Below are positions 58,631 to 64,000 of a DNA stretch of 64,000 nucleotides, one piece after another. The first letter of the stretch is position 1, and each line of letters starts with the position of its first letter. The stretch is from Sipunculus nudus (taxonomy: Eukaryota; Annelida; Sipuncula; Golfingiida; Sipunculidae). The DNA lies in the NCBI GenBank assembly GCA_026874595.1, contig CM049311.1:47993676-48057675 (forward strand). Reading direction: 5' to 3'. Below the pieces are notes generated by a model, which had not been told where the DNA came from, did not search any database, and saw nothing but the letters and a program-made list of their open reading frames with translations. The position numbers and the translations under genes are program-made.

Positions 58631-61600
58631 ACAAATGTATATACCCATAGCGATTTTTTCCATGTGGCATTGATATTTAATTCTTTGCCTTAAGACCAAC
58701 CTTTCTAAACAAGTCAGTTTTCCCACTAGACGTCAACACTATTATTGGTATTATCGATATTCTAGAGATGTACAAAGGATGAACTGATCTGGGTTTCATT
58801 AATGTTTTAATCATTGTAACTTTCTAGATAACCAACGCATCAAATGTAAGCAATAATATTCATACATTCATTTATACATTATATGAGGTGAAATACAGAC
58901 AGACCTCGGAAAATATATGTAGAAAGATAAACAATGAAAGTTAAACATAGGTGAAAGTATTACCTTATTAAACTTTCGTCGCTATAGAGAAATGTCACAA
59001 AAGTTTCTCAAACTTTAGTAAAATTCCAAAATGTCATTTCATGTTTGAAACCACGCCTTCTTTGAACGAAGTATTTACATACTTAACACAAAATACATGT
59101 TTCTAATTGAATTTTCAAGCAAGATATATCAATCACTATGCCCTGCAATTTGCAGGCCAGCTTACGCATAAAACTGACCTGAGCTAATCAATCACTGGAA
59201 ATCAAAGAAAACTCTTTTACTTAAATCTGAAAACATGAGAAGAAGTTTAAATTAAATCGGTCTAATAAACAGCAGTAGTAATCATTGAGAAATTAGTACC
59301 AATCATTCACTCAAGCTATCACGGGATCAAGCTTAATTCATGAGTCCTGACAGAAAACAAACATTTCTCTTGTTTTAGGTTCCACGAGGAGTTTGGGCAG
59401 GATACTACGTCCCTCTAGATAAGAAGGAAAAAAGGGGACGGCTTGGATCTTGAGCAGAAAACAAGAACCAAAGGATAGCACACTACAAACCACTCCCCAA
59501 ACCACGACAACGATCATTCAGGAAGGATCAGTGATAATAAACAAGGTTCAGTCCTCGATCGTTTCTGCAAAATAAAACGTTTCTTGAACAGCTTTGCTTT
59601 CACGGGAATCGAAAGCCAAATTGAAAACAATGGCGGATCTAACGTTTTCTTTTGACTTCATTACGACCAGCTTTCAATTATTTGACAATTTGTCTCTTGT
59701 GGAACTGCGCCGGGACAGATAGAGACCGACCGTTATAAAGGAAATCTGACACGCCCTTGTCCTAGAGTTTTATCGTCTAATACTATTCAAAAGTGTACTT
59801 CCTTTAGGTCTTACCTTGATGAAATTCTAGTCTTGGTTGGTTTAATGTCGTACGTCATTCATTTTATTTTTACTACGATGATAATGGTGAATGTTTATCC
59901 GGACTTTGTAAAAGGAATACTTTTTAAACTCAAGCTAATGACACACAGCTTTGATAAAATTAAAGGAAACACGGTTACATGATTTCCTAACCAAAAAACA
60001 GCCAACCAGCCGAGAGCCCTGTTATTTAGTGGCATATAAATGAGTTAACGGCCATTCTATATTAAATGAAAGTAAACATCTTTGTAAAAATGGGATCATC
60101 TATAAGGGATTCTACTAAACCCTGTCTGAAATATCTTCAAAATAGTTAGTACTACAAGAAAACCAAGCTTCCCGCAAAATCCGTACAACAAATACAAAGT
60201 TAATCTGCAGATTTTTATTCTATAAATATAACATGTTTGCAAAAGCATTAGCACGGTTTTCAAATTTCTTATTCCAAGACTGTTAGAACAGCTTAATAAA
60301 TCTATGAAATCTGTCTTGAATGTTTTCTCTACCGCTTTCCTCCCTTTTTTTGTGACTCTGGTTTATAATATTTTCATGCTCAGCAGTATATATCAGTTTA
60401 GATTAACTGAAAGGGAGATTCCAGCAGTTTATATTAATCAATATTTATTTTAGGATCTTTCGGAATATTCTACATTAGGTTTTCGGCTTGGTCTAAACAA
60501 GTTTCGATATACATCCCCTTACCTCTAAACTTTCTCCGCACATAGATTCTCACCTGGACTCTGCCCTTAGAGTACTTACGTGGCACCCTTCCCGGACCCT
60601 GACAGGTTCATCAACCCCCCATTCTCGATACCGCTCCCGTGGCTGCCGTTTTGCGTAAACACTAAATCCCGGATGTCAGAGGACGCATGTCGAATTATGG
60701 GTATATCGCTTGTTTGGAAAATGTATCAAGTCCGTCTTTAGGGAGCAGCTTGAATCTAAGATGAAAGGGTACAAAAGCGGTGTGAGTATAGCGTATCTCG
60801 AAAATTTCGGAATACATGTGTGGCATATGATCAATGTTGTAAGTTTCAGTTCCCTCGTCTATAACTCATTTCGAAATCACTGAAATAGAAGTCACTAAGA
60901 GATGTCACTAATCTTCCATTTATCCAACAAGTGTAACATTTTCCTCTCAGCTGTTTATAATTTACAATTATTGAGACTTGCTCTCTAGTTTTGATAATAA
61001 CTGGATCATTGTTCAGATGAACGATTTAATTTTAAAGGACGATGTATCAATTTCCAATTTTTTTCTGACAATTTATATGTTGCTGCTTTAAACGTACATG
61101 CACCGAAATCACCCGCAACACTGGGGGGAAAAGTTTTTATACGTTCCCATGGCAGTTTTAGCGCTTCATATTCTTAATGAAACTTAGTCGACAGGGCAAT
61201 TTTCTTTTCGGTTACATCATTTATTTCCCACAGAGTATTATATGACGCATGAGAAGTATGATTTACGTTCATGAACGTGACAGATATGTGATAATTTTTT
61301 TAGACATTAAAAAGATCCTACAACTAATGTACCATTAAAACACTGTTGCTTGCTAGAAATATTTAATAAACCCCATGGTCAAACAGATGAATAAGTGTTA
61401 TTTTCTGGGTGAGACGAAACATGTTTACGATAATATTGGATGGGTATGATAGAGAAAATATGGCGGAAATGAACGCAATATTTTTAAAATTACCTTTAAT
61501 GGTCCTTTTCAACATAGTGCCGATTTGGGAGGAAACAGGCTCAATTACGTGCGTAACGGCTTTCAGCAATGGCTCTTGGGATTTCGTCATAAAAATTTCA

Positions 61601-61980
61601 ATATTTATGTAAATAAGGTGGTATAAGGACTGCTTGTGCATTGGAAGAGTTAAAATCCCTCTAGTTGAAAATGGTAACACAAAGACTGGAAGTTTCATTA
61701 CTTATCCCATGCCTTGATCCTTCTGGTGCTATGGTCTAACGATATATACCGTGAGTTGTAAATTTATTTATGGTAGGTATTATATAACAAGGGTTATATC
61801 AGTTATTTACAAAATACACCACCCAGATAAACTGGTGTACATGTAATAAACTACCAAAAGGAGAAAGCCAAGGTATAGGATCATCAGAATGAATATTTTA
61901 AATTTAAACCATTACCGGTTTATCTATATATATTGCCAATTTATAAAATACATGTATATGAATATTATGAATGGCTTATG
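58631..61980. other. No recognisable gene or repeat
   Basis: AT-rich, unique-looking. Opposing frames at 61363-61698 and 61409-61612 have no known motif. Nothing resembling RNA genes or elements was seen. Confidence 0.4.
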
Positions 61981-61990
61981 AATGTACATA

Positions 61991-62030
<40 letters not shown>
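61991..62030. repeat. (TA)n microsatellite
   Basis: About 20 TA units in an AT-rich context. Confidence 0.95.
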
Positions 62031-62032
<2 letters not shown>

Positions 62033-64000
62033 CATTACAGAAAAATAACAGAATGCTTGTAAACTCCTACCTGAGCAAATTGTAGGGTGCACAGCCTTGT
62101 AATATGTGATCGATGAAATTCAATTATTTATTTATCAGCATAAAATGGTTTTTCAGTCGATGACATTGGGTAAACTTTAAATTTTAGGACCAAACAAAAC
62201 TTGAATTACAACTTTTCCATTAACAACTGCACAAACAGGAGTCAACTGCACGTTAAAATATACCAAGGCCGTGTATACCACCCTAAAGGGAAGGTCAGCT
62301 CTGGAAAAAAAAATAAAAACAAAAGATATTGGAGCTTTTAGAAACAATCAACTCGAGATTTTATCCCACATAGAATATAGGATTGAATTCCGGGCGCTAA
62401 GATGTTTTTTTCTTTTGTGTATTTGGTATTGGTGTACTGCGGCGCCAGGATATGTCAGTTCTATGAATTTTGGAGAATATTGCAGACTTTTGTCTATGCC
62501 AGCAAGAACTTGGAGCGTCACTCACTGAATATCAACTGGCCTCTTGTGACTGCCCCGTTTCATGTCTTCTCAATCTACACGCTTATGCTCAGTAACATCT
62601 GAGACGAACAAAACCACTTTTCCATCGTCTGCGAATTTCAAATTTGTTTGACGCTTGACTCACAGTTAAGACAAAGTTCCGTCAAAATGCTCAACCAAGG
62701 ATAGCCTACAGCAACATATTGGGCTACATAAAACTTCCGGTTTTGCTCATCATGCCTTCTGGGCTAAACAGAAGTCATCAGTTCTTTTACATCAAATAAT
62801 TGAATTAAACCAAGATAAACCGATCAAATATTCAGGGCAAGCGTTATGGCGCCAGTGATGTAAAAAAGTAGTCATTAATTGGTTTAAGTAAAAGACTGAC
62901 GTCCCATCCACGATAAAACACGTTTAGGCAGACAGGAAATGAAGCAGACTACACTGGAATTTGCCCGGAGAAACATCAGGAAGATCGGTATCTCTGTCTC
63001 ATGTTTTCACTTTCTCTGCTGATTTTAATATCGGGATGTTGTGTTTGAAACACACCCACGGGAGGGGCCAGATGTTTTTACTTCCTGCAATAAGCCTTGG
63101 GAGCACTTTCGTGTATAAACAGCATGATGATTGACATATGACGATAAAATATTCAAAATATTGAGCTGTCTATAGTATTCGTCCTCTTATTGTGAATAAC
63201 AATTTTGATGACCATTTGCTATGAGATTTCTCCAATTCCTGTTGTTTAAGCTCTTGCATGCTGCAAGTCAATTTGCTTCAATCTGACAGTCATACTTACA
63301 AAACATCTTTATTTGCCTTCTACAGGTCCGGCCGATGTCATTTAACAGTCGTCATGATTATTAATACGTGCGCGCTAATTAGAATTTCAAACATGTGCAC
63401 GGATAAATATAAACATCAATATTAAGTTTTCTTTGGCTACAAAGAAAATAGGTTTCATTGGTACTTCAGTCTGTGTAAGTAACAAAGTAATATTGCATAA
63501 AACGCAGTTTGTCTTTCAATTTTTCGGGCCACTTGTGATTTTTAGTGTCAGCGACTTGCATATAAACTTTTGAAATCACGGTGGTTCCCGAAATCTGCTA
63601 CATGTAGATAAGTTCTCTCACCACACCTCCCTCTAAGTATTTCTCTCATTTTTCCCCTTTATTTCCAATTATCCCTGCACCAGGGAGGTATTATGCATTC
63701 CACTGAAATCGTTTGTCTGTTGGCCAGTTAACGTAAAAAAGTTATGAACCAGATTTTGTGGAAAGTTGAGACAACCAATTAAATATTTAAGATGTTCAAA
63801 TTGATATACATGTACTTTTAATTCAAACGACTGCATAGCATCGTGACATCGTGACATGGTTAAGATCGCTTCATTCATTAAGGACAGTTTTTGGCAAACA
63901 GTTGAGCAGGTGAACCCGTGTTATTTAAGGGGACCAATGTGGTCGAACACATGACAGATTGGTGAAGGGTCCTGGCCGGGCTTTCCAGGTAGTCGTGCAA
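62031..64000. other. No recognisable gene
   Basis: Overlapping frames at 62271-62528 and 62402-62602 and the minus-strand frame at 63669-63878 lack recognised domains. The sequence continues past the right edge without a feature. Confidence 0.4.

Overview
This window looks like animal nuclear DNA, most likely from a mollusc, and it is poor in genes. It is AT-rich with many microsatellites. Open frames are short and scattered with no operon-like packing. The only convincing host coding segment ends at a GT splice donor. Mollusc is an inference from the repeat content: tandem-core repeats resembling the bivalve 'pearl'/Helentron-associated elements, several tRNA-headed SINEs, hAT-like elements ending in CAGTGGCGGATC, an L1/Tx1-type LINE, and gypsy-like LTRs. 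Nothing suggests a bacterium, phage or plasmid.

Host genes. Bases 1495-1816 (minus) hold the first coding exon of a rhodopsin-family peptide GPCR resembling neuromedin-U/CAPA/pyrokinin receptors: N-terminal glycosylation sites, TM1 and TM2, then a phase-1 donor. A 743-bp unit repeated in tandem at 52611-54099 carries an exon-like open frame of unknown identity in each copy. No other gene is recognisable, so most of the window is intronic or intergenic.

Mobile elements from left to right. Tail of a dispersed repeat (1-175); hAT-like MITE (4863-5011); a foldback-type element with tandem-repeat arms and a 5-bp target duplication (6600-8263), followed by a 74-nt near-perfect hairpin (8297-8370); a 433-bp TRIM-like LTR element whose two LTRs each carry a tRNA-like Pol III promoter (11237-11669); tRNA-like or SINE pieces (13225-13298, 15440-15575); a nested hAT-like composite (16730-19370); a weak TIR candidate (22428-23981); a three-copy repeat family (24525, 29885, 58335); a hAT-like element inserted into the tRNA-like head of a SINE (31734-32647); a diverged relative of the TRIM LTR (35680-35825, minus); two solo-LTR candidates (37596-38367 and 40869-41593); an antisense L1 fragment (38470-38965); a nearly full-length but decayed L1 ORF2 (41700-44703); SINE family 2 copies (45575-45765 and 47400-47525); and two pearl-like tandem arrays (47525-48512 and 49718-51612).

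The strongest lead for something little described is the TRIM-like element. It has TGTTACG...CGTAACA termini, a 4-bp target duplication, a primer-binding site matching the tRNA-Pro type, a purine tract, only about 119 bp between the LTRs, and A-box plus B-box tRNA-like sequence inside each LTR. This architecture parallels the plant Cassandra elements, which carry 5S rRNA promoters in their LTRs. All alignments were done by eye; no database was searched.
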